From Bedellia somnulentella (lineage: Eukaryota; Arthropoda; Insecta; Lepidoptera; Bedelliidae): DNA of 64,000 nt. The DNA is taken from assembly GCA_963576735.1 (NCBI GenBank), contig OY755181.1, positions 930,001 to 994,000 on the forward strand. The letters run 5' to 3'. Under the pieces are notes generated by a model. That model was not told the DNA's origin. It saw only the letters and a list, made by a program, of their open reading frames with translations, and made no database searches. Made by a program: the position numbers and the translations under genes. Positions 44,973 through 55,898 of the stretch are shown piece after piece (positions within the stretch are counted from its first letter, which is position 1; every line of letters begins with the position of its first letter).

Positions 44973-45238
44973 GTGTAGTGTCGGCTTAGAATAGCACTAC
45001 CCCATTTCTTCCGGTGGGAGTCCGTAAGAGGCGACTAACGGTATTGGGGCTTTTTGGGCGATGCGGTTGGAGACCCATCACCAACAACCTTTTACCATCT
45101 ACCATCTCATCAACATTTTACCATCAACATTTTACCATCTTCTCCCCACTCAACTTTCCAAAAGTGGCTGAGGAAATTTCTTAGCTCTGGCTACCCCTTC
45201 TAGGGATTTACAGCCGTGAGTATATGTATGTATGTATA
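44973..45238 (+). mobile_element. Short RTE-derived element with local expansion
   Basis: Complete: GTGTAGTGTCGGCTTAGAAT to CCGTGAGTATATGTATGTAT. The TTTTACCATCT motif is expanded to several copies between 45090 and 45140 (ATCAACATTTTACC repeated). Confidence 0.92.
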
Positions 45239-45564
45239 TGACTGTATGATTAAAAACGAAACTAATTGGTAAGTTTTTTCCTAAAAGCATATTTCCTTCC
45301 TGTTAGTGTTGATCTGTCTTGCTTCCACGTCATATTTTTTTCATACATGTTTTTTCTCACTTCGGTGTCTAATTTTTGCACGAATGTTTTCAATCACGTT
45401 TTCAAACGTCTCGCTTGTATGCCTCTAAGCCTACCCCAATAGAAATACAGAGCGAGAGTATAATTAAGAACATCTTTTTAATTACTATACATGTCATATG
45501 TGTTTATACTAATGCAAAAACAAGGCCAAACATCACAGTCTATATTTATAAACAAAATAACAAA

Positions 45565-46139
45565 AAGGAAACCGACTTCATAGGTGGAAAAACAACCGAA
45601 AATAAACAATCTAGTACTAAAAAGTACGAAATAAGTGTTTTAATTGAATATGAGTACTGTGATTAATACCTTAGCAATTTCTTTATTCCACACGCGTCAG
45701 TTCAACCTACCTAAATCTTAAAATTCTCTTAAATTAATTTGTGAGCCGGTGCTAGCCTCGATGATAATTGATAATCAGAAGTGTGTATTTCGCACTTTAC
45801 ATACATGTAAAATGTAGGGTACCTTGTAGTTGTAGGGTAAATTGATTTTTGTACGTATTACCATTTAAAACGTTAGGCGATAGGTATACATTGTTTAGAT
45901 TGTAATAATCGGAAATAGATAGTAGGGTGAATTTACTTTTGTTTGACTGGCACCGACTCAAAAATTAATTTAAGAGAATTGTAATATTTAGGTAGGTTGA
46001 ACTGACGCGTGTGGAATAAAGAAATTGCTAAGGTATTAATCACAGTACTCGTATTCAATTAAAACACTTATTTCGTACTTTTTAGTACAAGATTGTTTAT
46101 TTTCGGTTGTTTTTCCACCTATGAAGTCGGTTTTCTTTC
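45565..46139. repeat. Long inverted repeat, arms about 190 bp
   Basis: Left arm 45565-45755 and right arm 45947-46139 are reverse complements with few changes (AACCTACCTAAAT against ATTTAGGTAGGTT; CACACGCGTCAGTT against AACTGACGCGTGTG). Spacer 191 bp. No transposase frame. The right arm continues into the repeat at 46140-46450. Confidence 0.92.
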
Positions 46140-46450
46140 GTCGGTGTTCGTCCATCATCAGCTCAGCAGCATAACAATATGATTTTCAGAAGAAAATGCC
46201 AATATAAGTTCAGAAAATATGTAAAACGCGGTACATTTGCCTGTAAAATTTGAGGGTTCCCCTCGATTTCTCCAGGATTCCATCATCAGACCCTGATATC
46301 CTCATCATGGTACCAATCCGGGAGTATCTTCTTTCGAATAAAAAAATAATAATCAAAATCGGTTCATAAATGGTGAAGTAATCAGCGAACAAACATAAAA
46401 AAATATATACGGTCGAATTGAGAACACTCCTTTTTTTGAAGTCGGTTAAC
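46140..46450 (-). repeat. Dispersed insect repeat ending GAAGTCGGTT
   Basis: ATCAAAATCGGTTCATAAAT, GTCGAATTGAGAACACTCC and TTTTTTTGAAGTCGGTTAAC form a pattern common in moth and butterfly genomes. The GAAGTCGGTT motif also closes the right arm of the inverted repeat at 46120, suggesting one composite element from 45565 to 46450. Confidence 0.55.
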
Positions 46451-46609
46451 AAAGCACTTAATGTTGGACTCTGGGGTCATGAAAGCTTATTTGATTAACT
46501 GTTACATCGAATTCATAAAATTGTTTCCTATATATTTATTATTGAACCATATTGCATGAGACGGCTAACGTTTTCAAGTATTATTATCAACTTAACGTCC
46601 ACGGCATAT

Positions 46610-46880
46610 CCAAACGGGTCGCAGAGGTACTAATACTTCTGAACATCACGCGACATCGTCTCCTGGTGTTCAGAGTACCCACGTTTTGTTTGGTACGAAT
46701 ACACTGTCACATGACTGATACAACATACTTAGCGTTTCATCACGATGTTTTCCCTCACTGTAACAACCATGATAAATTAAATAATCATTTATCTTTGAAA
46801 AGGCAAATTGATGTAGGCCAGACCCGGGATTTGAAACCACGCCTGTCTGTTTTGGTCGTTCTAGCTATTGGACTATTACG
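46610..46880 (-). mobile_element. tRNA-headed SINE, decayed
   Basis: GCAGAGGTACTAATACTTCT, GTTCAGAGTACCCACGTTTT, CATCACGATGTTTTCCCTCA and GACCCGGGATTTGAA, in reverse, with several deletions. Confidence 0.75.
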
Positions 46881-46980
46881 GCTGCTATCACGTATTATTT
46901 ACTTATATAAGCTTTAAGTGTAACGCGCAAGAATTTAACTAATGTTTTGAAAAACTAAATACTTTTGTATTATTTCGTAG

Positions 46981-47177
46981 GTGGTGAGAATGTTCGTGTT
47001 GGTGGTGTTGGTGTTCGCTCTCTGCTGGCTGCCGTACCACGCGTACTTCGTGCTGTCCTACCACCACCAGGCGCTGACCTCCGCCGCCGTCGCGCAACAC
47101 GTCTACCTCGCCTTTTATTGGCTGGCGATGGCTAACTCTATGTTTAACCCACTCATCTATTACTGGATGAATAACAA
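46981..47177 (+). CDS. Receptor exon F: TM6, ECL3, TM7
   Basis: Acceptor TTGTATTATTTCGTAG. Reads VVRMFVLVVLVFALCWLPYH (TM6 with CWxP), AYFVLSYHHQALTSAAVAQ, then TM7 HVYLAFYWLAMANSMFNPLI ending YYWMNN. NPLIY is the class-A NPxxY. The WLPYH and LIYYWMN forms match TkR86C better than TkR99D. Donor AA|GTTAGT, phase 2. Third positions are GC-rich here, unlike the introns. Confidence 0.95.
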
Positions 47178-47291
47178 GTTAGTAGATTCTAATAATACAC
47201 TTACAGTTATGTCTACAAGCGTTGTTCAGTCGAAGTCAAAATAACGCTCTTTAAAGGTTTCCGTACGTCAATCTACACGGGATATCTGTAG

Positions 47292-47545
47292 GTGAAGTAC
47301 ACCAACAAATCGTACAACGTCTTGCGCATCCAATATAACAACGTTTTTAGAGCGCTGTTGGGGTTGCCGCGCTACTGTAGTGCCTCAGCTTCTCTACTAT
47401 TCTGCGGCTGCGGCTGGAAGGCTGCGTCACTATTGCGTAGGGTGCGCGGCAGCAGCAACGGCGTCCTGAGGGCGATAGCCGATAGTGGGGATTGTCCATT
47501 TATCGACTGTTTAATTAATATATCCAAATCCCTCGTAGAATATAA
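47292..47545 (+). mobile_element. LINE C-terminal scrap
   Basis: KSYNVLRIQYNNVFRALLGL, PRYCSASASLLF and LLRRVRGSSNGVLRAI match 38590-38770. Located 115 bases after the receptor donor at 47178. Confidence 0.8.
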
Positions 47546-47689
47546 GTACTAATACACCTAGGTTTTAAGATTACTAACACAATGGATTTTATGTTGGCCG
47601 GTTTTTTTTTTTAATCTTATTTTTAAATGTTTGATGATATATTATAAAGGGTAGATTATTAAAAGGAAATAAGGATACAAGATAGATAC

Positions 47690-47965
47690 TTCACGACTTT
47701 AGACTTAAGCTTCATGCATCACACAAATCCTAATCCAAATAGTCCTGATGGTTATAGACTCACATCAATTCTGCCAGTTTTATGTAAAATATTCGAAAAA
47801 CTAATGTTCAATCAAATGCTTTTGCATTTAGCTTCAAACAAATTGTTTCATTCAAAAAAATTTACCTTTACGAAGGGCCGCTCTACCACTGATGCCTTGC
47901 CTTGCACTGAGGCCTTGCCTTAATGAAACACATTTTGATTCATGGGAACGCAAAAATGATGCTAT
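47690..47965 (+). mobile_element. LINE scrap, early RT region
   Basis: DGYRLTSILPVLCKIFEKLM, HLASNKLFHSKKFTFTKGRS and TTDA are the box 0/1 region of a Jockey- or R1-like RT. Truncated by the Helitron-like repeat after 47998. Confidence 0.75.
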
Positions 47966-48000
47966 TGTGCAGATCGTGAAATCCTTTTTTATTAAATACT

Positions 48001-48800
48001 AGTGGATCGTCCCAGCTTCGCACGGGTAGCGTTGTTTTTTAAATATCTGAGGTTTCTTTCTTTAGTCACTGCTCAAGCATTGTGATATTCAGCGCAATGT
48101 TTTCAATTTATTAAATTTATAGCACTCCCTAAACAGTGTAGTTTGGTGATTTTTAATGCGCTTTAATGAACGGTTCAGTATTTCCGTTTAATAGCAAATT
48201 TTGGAATAAAACGCTATGAAGTATTTATAACAATCTAAAAAATCATTACGTGTTGTAGGATGCAACTACTGGCGCCATCTAGTATATTATATGTAAATTA
48301 GTAAGGATTCGGTTTTGGTCACGGGCGCGATGGCTTATTTTATGTATAATTTCGGTGTTTCTCTAGCGATTTCTATAATTATTTTTTTATTGAATAGGTA
48401 ATAATGTTACCTTTTTTAAATTAGGGATGAATGAGAGGTTTACAAACGTAAGAGTAAACAAATATAATCAGAATGTTCCGAACTGCTAAGCTATCAGGAA
48501 TTACACGTGTTATTGTGAGTCAACCGTAAAAGATAGACATAAACTGTTTAAGATTTTTTTTAGATAATTTTATGAAGAATATTTCCGTCATACATGATTT
48601 CTATGTAAGTTTAACCATTAAGGCTGCACACGCGACGGAAGCTTAAAAAATGTAGTAATTTCTCCCGTTTTCCCAAAATTTCCCTTTACTACTCTGCTGG
48701 AAAGTATACAAAAACCTGCCCAGGAGCATGGAGAACAATTGTACCAAGTTTCGTTAAAATCCGTCGAGTAGTTTTTGTATCCATAAGGAACATACAAACC

Positions 48801-48839
<39 letters not shown>

Positions 48840-48982
48840 GGACAGACAGACAGACAGACAAAAATTTTACTGATTGCATTTTTGGCATCAGTATCGATCC
48901 CTAATCACCACCTGATAGTTATTTTGAAAATATATTTCATGTACAGAATTGACCTCTCTACAGATTTATTATAAGTATAGAT
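48001..48982. mobile_element. Helitron-like repeat, copy 3
   Basis: Same start, body, (GACA)n tract (48803-48860) and end as 43075-44054, with very few differences over almost 1 kb. Non-coding. Confidence 0.75.
48803..48860. repeat. (GACA)n microsatellite
   Basis: About fourteen ACAG units with one ACGG variant. Confidence 0.95.
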
Positions 48983-49079
48983 AGATATCTACAAATATAA
49001 TACTAAACTTAAACGTGACTAATTATTTGAATATTTACAGCAGAAATTAAATTAAACAATATAAAAAATGATTTCAAAA

Positions 49080-50676
49080 TCGCTGCCGCTAGGGGGTAGG
49101 GTTCCCAAGAGGCTGGCTGCATTACCCCTCTGTATTGCAATACTTACTCTCTGACCAAAGTATGTGCCAGCCCTAGGATCCACTTAGCTTTGACTAGGCG
49201 TGCAGATATTTCCTTAAAAATCTACGCGCATCTGAACCCTATGGACCGAGGGTCTCCATGGCGAAAGGGATAAAAATAAGACTGTCGTCCAGGAAGCCAT
49301 ATTTACGCTTCTTTAGGCCCTCAGAGTATGTCGCAGCAGCTCCAGCCCGAACAGCTGACCGTTGCAAATGGCAAGGCGCCAGTGTGTCGACACAAGTTGC
49401 ATCCCACACAAGCGTCCTCTCATTTTTCCAGGGAAACAACGACATACCATCCGGTCTCTTGCCATCATCACGCAACAATCCAGATGGTTCCAAGATCGCT
49501 GGTGCATTGATGGTGGCAAGGGCCCGTTTGATAATATCGTTAATGGCTGTTTTGCGTGAAATACGGCCAGCGCTGCGACGACATGATAATCCATGGAGCC
49601 CTAGTTCTTCCACTAATGCACCACAGCGGCAGCGATGTTGCTCACTTAATTTAAGGCCCAACCTTAAACATAAGGATAACGAAAAAGAGGCTCTGTCGAG
49701 CAAAGTTCCGAGATTGGCATAAGGTAACGCGTTCAACCGATGTCCCGATTCTGTCTCACAACAAGCCAAAAGGCGAGCACGCTCCGCCAAGTCAAGAGCT
49801 GTATTTGAAAGATTTGCTTGAACTTGACGACAGAGCGGGTCATCCCAAGACCTCTGAGATGACAGATTGAGTGGGACGTTGGCGTTGGACCCGACTGTAT
49901 CTAACCATGCCCTTTTGGCTTCTGTGAGACCCGGAATCTCGGAAAAATCGCCCACTTTCAAAACTGCAGACAAGGCTATACTTGACAGGCTGCGGATGCC
50001 GATGCCGCCATGGCAAATAGGCAGCGTGGCCGGCATCTGCATCCAGCAACGGTTATTAATTTGAATGTTAAAAATTTTAGTCATAGTTTCTCTAATTATT
50101 CTATCAAGATCCGAAAGTACTGAGATTTGCCTCCAAATGCCTGAACATCTCAGTATATATGTAAATTTTGGAACAAATAAACTAAATTTTATAATCGTGT
50201 ATACTATATGAGGGTTTAATTTTTCTAAAATAGATTTACACACCTTTCCAGCCAAGCACAAATTTACCAGACGCGTCACTTCCCCAAGAAGAATTCTACC
50301 AGCTTCCCCGACGGAAAAGCTTAGTAATTGAAATGTTGCGGAGTTAATCCGTCGAGACCACCAGCAGAACCATTTCTAAAAGAAAGCCGCGCATCTAGTA
50401 CTTCCGTCAAAGTAACCTCAGGTGTGCAATCTCTACTTTGAGGAGGATCAGGCGTAGTGGATGACTCTGAAGGTGCTGGACGCTTTGTTCGCAAAGAATC
50501 CAAAGTTAACGAATCATCTTGGGCGATGGCATCGCTTGAAAAGAGAAGTTTAGCAGCTCCCTTAATGTCCCCGTCGCCTAACTTTGTTTCCACTTCTTTT
50601 ATTGTTGAACCTGAATAATTTTTATTTAGTAATTTAGAATTTTGTATAACTGTATCACATTAGGGATTTTTACAAT
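49080..50676 (-). mobile_element. LINE with restriction-like endonuclease, RT core deleted
   Basis: On the - strand, 50593-50321 reads KLGDGDIKGAAKLL and GSAGGLDGLTPQHFN, the region before the RT. After a short gap a 346-codon frame (50279-49239) runs VNLCLAGKV, NPHIVYTIIKFSLFVPKFTY, then CRCGALVEELGLHGLSCRRS (a CCHC-like Cys/His cluster) and DDGKRPDGMSLFPW plus ERTLVWDATCVDTL, the PD-(D/E)-type endonuclease. The catalytic RT boxes (A, YADD) are absent, so an internal deletion near 50235 joined the thumb region to the pre-RT region. This layout is that of R2/NeSL/Hero-group LINEs; I favour a Hero-like member. Confidence 0.75.
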
Positions 50677-50678
50677 TA

Positions 50679-51737
50679 CAGTATAACCCGCTGAAGACGA
50701 TTTCCCAGGGACTCCACCAAAAACGCGTCTTAAGCGAGAAATCGTATTATGCGGGATAGGGAAAATAAAATGAACGTACTACATTTTTTACATTCAATAC
50801 ATTATTTAAAATAATTAATTATTTTGGTCTGATAGTAGATTTTAATGCATTATCAATTAAAGAATTTCAACATAATAAAACTTTTGCACTGAGTCTTCAC
50901 TTCAAAGAAGCAAAATAGCGTTTTAAATCTAGCTTTTATGCCATAGACGCATTTTCGCATATTATGGGGCCACTTATGGGCAGTTTTGAAGCTCGTGCTT
51001 GATGAAGCCATTCCACCAATACTGATTCTAATTTATAAAACTTTCCCACCATTTGATTTTTACTCTGCACACCTCCCAATCTAAATCTTTCTTTAATTCC
51101 TTCTCAATTCTTTAAAATAGTACGTAAAGTAAAAATGGTACTGCGTAGTGTCGGCTTAGAATAACCTACCCCATTTCTGCCGGTGGGTGTACGTAAGAGG
51201 CGACTAACGGTATTGGGGATTTTAAGGGATTTTTGGGCGATGCGGTTGGAGACCCATCACCAACAACCTTTATTTTGCCATCTTTTCCCCAATTAACTTT
51301 CCAAAGGTGGCTGAGGAATTTCTAGTTCCTTAGCTCTGGCTACTCCCCCTAGGGATTTATAGTCGTGAGTATATGTATGTATGTATGCATGTAAAAAAGG
51401 TAAGTGAAGCTCAGTAGCTAACTGAGTTTGATTCGTTGTTTGTGACTTATTATCGAAAACTTTCAATATTTCACATTTTTATTGAAGTGACAAATAGCTT
51501 TTGCTTAATTGTAGTCGTATTGTAACAAACCAATGATGCACTATTACAAAATAATCAAAGCGTACGCGCGATAAGTCAAGAAATTAGTATCGGGCAGGGG
51601 CGTATTAAACGGGAAGACGATCGTATTAAGCGTTAAGAAATGTAGGAAAATATGTTTCAAGTTGCAGGGACTGGCGTAAAGTGGCGTATTATGCGAGAAA
51701 TCGTATTAAGCGTGATCGTATTAAACGGATTCTACTG
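50679..51737. mobile_element. Pogo/Tigger-like non-autonomous DNA transposon
   Basis: Terminal inverted repeats start CAGTATAACCCG at the left and, in reverse, CAGTAGAATCCGTTTAATAC at the right, flanked by TA on both sides (50677-50678, 51738-51739). TTAAGCGAGAAATCGTATTA-type subterminal repeats occur near both ends (50730 and 51690). No transposase. It interrupts the LINE whose halves lie on either side, and itself hosts a short RTE-derived element at 51143-51391. Confidence 0.85.
51143..51391 (+). mobile_element. Short RTE-derived element inside DNA transposon
   Basis: GCGTAGTGTCGGCTTAGAAT start, GCGATGCGGTTGGAGACCCA, and CGTGAGTATATGTATGTATG end. Innermost member of a three-level nest. 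Confidence 0.92.
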
Positions 51738-51739
51738 TA

Positions 51740-52026
51740 TTTTTTATTTCGTTTGTCAATGAGATGCTTTTATAGTTTTCGCCTTTATTGACTGCCAGAA
51801 CAGAATAAGCAAAAGCAAAAAGAATTTGCCAGCTTTCAAGGTCATTTTTATCAACCTCGGTTTTCATGAGAAATGCCAGTGATTTTGTCACGCTGATTCT
51901 AGCTCCACGGGGAATTCTTTTTACAACAGGGATGCATGCTTTCCAGGAAGATACTTTGTTACAAAATGATGATGGTGTTTCTGCGGCACGAATTAATGAA
52001 TGTGATAATGAAACATGATGACTCAC
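51740..52026 (-). mobile_element. LINE N-terminal part, other side of the DNA transposon
   Basis: On the - strand SWKACIPVVKRIPRGARISV, SWQILFAFAYSVLAV and a frame to the transposon edge. This is the kind of sequence found upstream of the KLGDGDIKGA region in this LINE group. If one TA copy and the transposon are removed the frame runs across the joint in phase, although a stop follows soon after. Confidence 0.75.
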
Positions 52027-52051
52027 ATTATTGATTGAAATAGGAATTTGA

Positions 52052-52203
52052 ATAGATGAATTACGAATTTGAATTGATGATACCTGAGGACATTTTAAAT
52101 TTATCAGAAACCAAATTCAAAGCAGTAGTTAAAAGAAATCTTAGTTCGAAAGCCTATTACAATGTTAATGATTACATTAATGATGTAATAGCTTGGTGTC
52201 ATT
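52052..52203 (+). mobile_element. LINE 3' scrap (CR1/Jockey-like)
   Basis: NLSETKFKAVVKRNLSSKAY then YNVNDYINDVIAW and a stop, the same C-terminus as 37411 and 17718. Confidence 0.7.
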
Positions 52204-52985
52204 AGGGTTCTGTGCAGGATGAGGTCCGGGCTAACACCAAAATTATAATGGCCGTATAAAATATGTGTGTTGATGAGTTTCTTAAGTTGGAGGGTTCTTC
52301 TCTCAACAAAACACCTTTCGAATCCGAAGTAAACTTAATAGTGTAAAGTTGAAATTTGACGTTAAAAAAAACAAAGATTTATCTTTTCATTTTGAAATAA
52401 ATGATTATTTTATTTTTTATTTAATCATAATAACAGGGATACAATTTGTAACGAGATACTATAAAACGAATAATACAAGAGGTTCAATACAGATTTCTAA
52501 AGTAAAATGATATCTTCAGAAACATCAATTCAAAAAGGCCACCTCATACAATTCAATTGAGCACAATAAAGAAGCAATATACGCGTGCAAGTTGCATATT
52601 ACTTCATGTTGAATATAGCTTGCTCAGTGCAGATGTTCGAGAATATTCTATTCTCGGGTAGTCTATTACTCGTACTGAATATTGAAATAGTTTGAGTACC
52701 AATTGTTTCATGTTAAGAAGAAACATTTACCGTATAGTGTCTCTTTGTGGAAAGCCGATGGATGGATGGAGGCACCTTACGTCATAAGTTCCAGGGGTAT
52801 TTTGAAGAATTATGGATGAAAGATAGAGAAATACCGTGGCCTAGTGACAAGTTTTTTTGACAAACAGCACTTTCCATAAGTGGGCCTCTGTTGGTTTATG
52901 ATGGTGTAACCTTAAAATATAAAAATGCTAAGTGCAGCAGTTATTAAACATATCTCTAACTCATAACTATTATTTAATGTACAAA
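52204..52985. other. Intron sequence without recognised feature
   Basis: AT-rich; the first part may be the 3' UTR of the LINE scrap. Nothing else recognised. Confidence 0.35.
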
Positions 52986-53205
52986 CATACATTTCATTAA
53001 CCTTTATTCTCTCCCCTCATAAAAGAGGGAGCTAGAGCCCAGAAACAAAAAACTACTCAGCTACTTAAAGTGAGAAATATATGGTGATAGGTCTTCAAAC
53101 ACATCGCCCAACAATCACTTAAAAGCCCTAAACCCTAAGCCGCTTCTTACGACAACCTAGTGAAGAAATGGCTTAGTACTATTCTAAGCTCTCACTACAA
53201 AGTGT
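52986..53205 (-). mobile_element. Short RTE-derived element, strongly diverged
   Basis: TACAAACATACATTTC, CATAAAAGAGGGAGCTAGAG, CAAACACATCGCCCAACAAT and TTCTAAGCTCTCACTAC keep the order of the family in reverse. Confidence 0.7.
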
Positions 53206-54019
53206 GATCTTGAAAATACAACGCTATTTATTCACTCCAAATTTACACCGAAAAAATAGAGTGTATTTTTTACGAGCCCGGATAAACCTGTGGACAGTTT
53301 ACAGAAGCAGTTTTTAAACGCGAATGTTTTGCACTATATTGTTTTGGTGCAGCAATTTGTTACCGGCTATCCTTGGCGTCTAGTTTCTGCATAGTTAGAC
53401 ATTGCTCGTTCATTGTGGCTGAAAGATTTTTGGTTTGAATACATCGGCCTTTTGTTTAACAGTATACTTAAAGTTATATTCTTAATTCCAACTCTCAATG
53501 GCGAGTTCCAAACTGTACGGACAGCGCGTCCGCAAAGTGCAATGCAGAACTAAGTTTGGCAGCCAAGTTGTGCTTCGTAATACATTACTTTATTTTCAAA
53601 TGTATGAACCGGGAGGAGTACTTTGACAGTTTACTTGGCGAAGAAATTTGTATACTACGTGAGAAATAACTAAGGTTTCATATCCCAGGACGTACAACGA
53701 GTAGACAACTTAATAGTCTATTTATGGAGGCACGAAGGCTTATTTAATCTTAAATATAGATTGAAAAAAAAAATCCGCTTTGTTAAAGATATCGCCTTGT
53801 TTGGCATCTATTGTAGCTACGAGTCTATTATGTAACTTTGACGTAAAATTCACATAAAGTAAAAACGAAAAAATCGTGCGCGCTGTAATAATGCAAAATT
53901 AAAAAAAAAAACTATTAAGATAATATAATGAAAATAGGTTTATTTTGTTCATATATAAAATGTGTTTTTCAAATGTGTCCAATTTTTAAACTTTATCTTA
54001 AGTTAATTTAATGTTTTTT
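53206..54019. other. Intron sequence without recognised feature
   Basis: No gene or known repeat recognised. Confidence 0.4.
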
Positions 54020-54262
54020 GACATGAATTCCTCATGTGGGGATTATTACTCATAAATAAAAGATGTTATTAAAGGAAAGAAAAATTTCGACACTACTTGA
54101 ACGTGTAAAAAAGAAACAAAGGATAGAGAAATTTCGCGCTGGATGCCAACTGACACTGTAGCTCAGTTGGCAGAGCGACGGGGGCGTATACCCGAAGGTC
54201 GCGGGTTCGAACCCCGCCAGTGTCGAAATTTTTCTTTCCTTTAATAACATCTTTTATTTATG
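54020..54262 (+). mobile_element. tRNA-like SINE in a perfect 44-bp inverted repeat
   Basis: Arms 54051-54094 and 54219-54262 are exact reverse complements, each with TTATTAAAGGAAAGAAAAAT on one strand. Between them lies GAACGTGTAAAAAAGAAAC and a tRNA-like block at 54154-54226 whose acceptor stem pairs perfectly (GACACTG with CAGTGTC) and whose A box (TAGCTCAGTTGG) and B box (GGTTCGAACCC) are intact. The anticodon arm is the same non-canonical type as in the trimer at 32204. Confidence 0.88.
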
Positions 54263-54765
54263 TTTATCTTAAGTTGTTCGAAACAAAACAAGTCTCATGG
54301 TTAATTAAAACTGTAAGTTGTAACAAAAAAAAGAGTATCGAATCTGTGAATTATTGTGCTATGCGATATATTTTTGCAAAAATTAGCAACTTTACGAAGG
54401 AAATGTGTAAAGATTTTTTGAACACACTTGTTGCTGTTCGGAGTAGGTTAACAGCATCTGTGAGAACAATAAAACATTACCGGGTTCTGTTTACAACGAC
54501 AGTATCCCGATTCTAAGTTCTTCTTATTTATAACATCGTACAATATAGTTGTTAAAGCTTATATGATATATTAAAGCATAAATGTTATAACATATACTGT
54601 AGTAATAATTGGCGTATGCATGCATTTTAGAACTCCTAGTTCATGCTTATTAAAATTAAGGAACAATAAGTTATTTAAAGCTTTAGTCAAATTAAGACAG
54701 TCTGAAGGCTGGAGTCCATAATAGCCGTCTGTACGTCCGGCTCGGTGGATTCAAATATTTCAAAT
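54263..54765. other. Intron sequence without recognised feature
   Basis: AT-rich. A 98-codon open frame overlaps its left part but has no recognisable domain. Confidence 0.35.
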
Positions 54766-55455
54766 GGTTCGAATCTTTGCATGAGCCTGATTCGCCTACA
54801 CTCTTTCTTAACAGGTGCGAGTTCGCTTAACCGGGCCGCTCCGCACCGGCTCGGTTCTATTGTTTTCGGACAATAGGCTCAGGCATCAGGTTCAGGATCG
54901 GTTCGATTATTACCATTACATTTTACTTGCTAAACGTGAGAGCGAGACAACTCGGAAGACAGAGACGGACAGAAAGTTGTCCTTTTGTGTACATTGCTTG
55001 CCAATTTTGTTTAATAGATTATCAATCTTTTCATAAATAAGTAATGGTGTTTATACATACGAAATTGTTTTAATTTATGTAAATTTCTTATTTTAACGTA
55101 TTTAAAAATAAAAGCGTGTAAATATTGTTTTAAGATGTTATATAACTAAAATAGTTTAATAAATAACTTATGAATAATAGTATATATAAATATTATAAAT
55201 AGTATTTAATTTATTACATATGAATGTTTGTATGTTAGCGAATAGCAACCTGTCCTGTACATAAATCGAATCAATATACAAATGACTTGATTTTGTACGT
55301 CAAGTCAATGGTCCGCTCCGCGCAGCAAGCGTGCTATTTTTGTTGTCTGATTCTGATCTGAATGTCTTAACCGAGCCGGATTCGATAAGCGGTCCAGCCC
55401 GGTTAAGAGGATTCAGTACCAGAACTGGGTCTGTACCTGAAGATTCGAATCACCT
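54766..55455. repeat. Decayed inverted repeat with GGCTCGGTT motifs
   Basis: Left side GGTTCGAATCTT, GCTTAACCGGGCC and CCGGCTCGGTT at 54767-54857; right side AACCGAGCCGG, CCCGGTTAAGAGG and AGATTCGAATC at 55367-55452, in mirrored order. Suggests a decayed foldback or hAT-like element. Pairing is interrupted, so this is tentative. Confidence 0.4.
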
Positions 55456-55898
55456 CGTGGAGCTGGATCTACCCAAGCCACACACTGGTCTCCATAAAGC
55501 TAAAAATAATCATTTTTCTGACGTAGAACTATAGGCAGATTAGAACAAACTTCTAATAGCAAAACAATGAATGACATTTGATAGGTTTGTTTAATGGTAA
55601 AGACTTTCAACTCAATTATGGCAGCTTTGTAACAAATTTAAAATATGTATAAACGATTCAGGAATATGGTTGTACTGTTTGAAACTGTACTGTTTGATTG
55701 ATTTCAGTAGCTTAAATAACTATAACCACAACCTAGTGTAGAATCAATAAATATGTAGTTTTGCTCCTCAGTTTTGTTTAGCAATTAATTTATGCCTTAT
55801 AAATGCAAATAAAAGTTTATTGCAGCAATTCAAGCAAATCATTCCTTTTTCTGTTGAAATTACTGTGTTCAAAATTTAACCTGCGTTTTTTATTTCAG

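Noticed and set aside
43891..48860. (GACA)n tracts as independent satellites
   Set aside because: Both lie at the same internal position of a repeated element, so they are part of it.
54154..54226. Functional tRNA gene
   Set aside because: The acceptor stem pairs perfectly, but the anticodon arm is the same non-canonical form and the block is inside a SINE with inverted arms.
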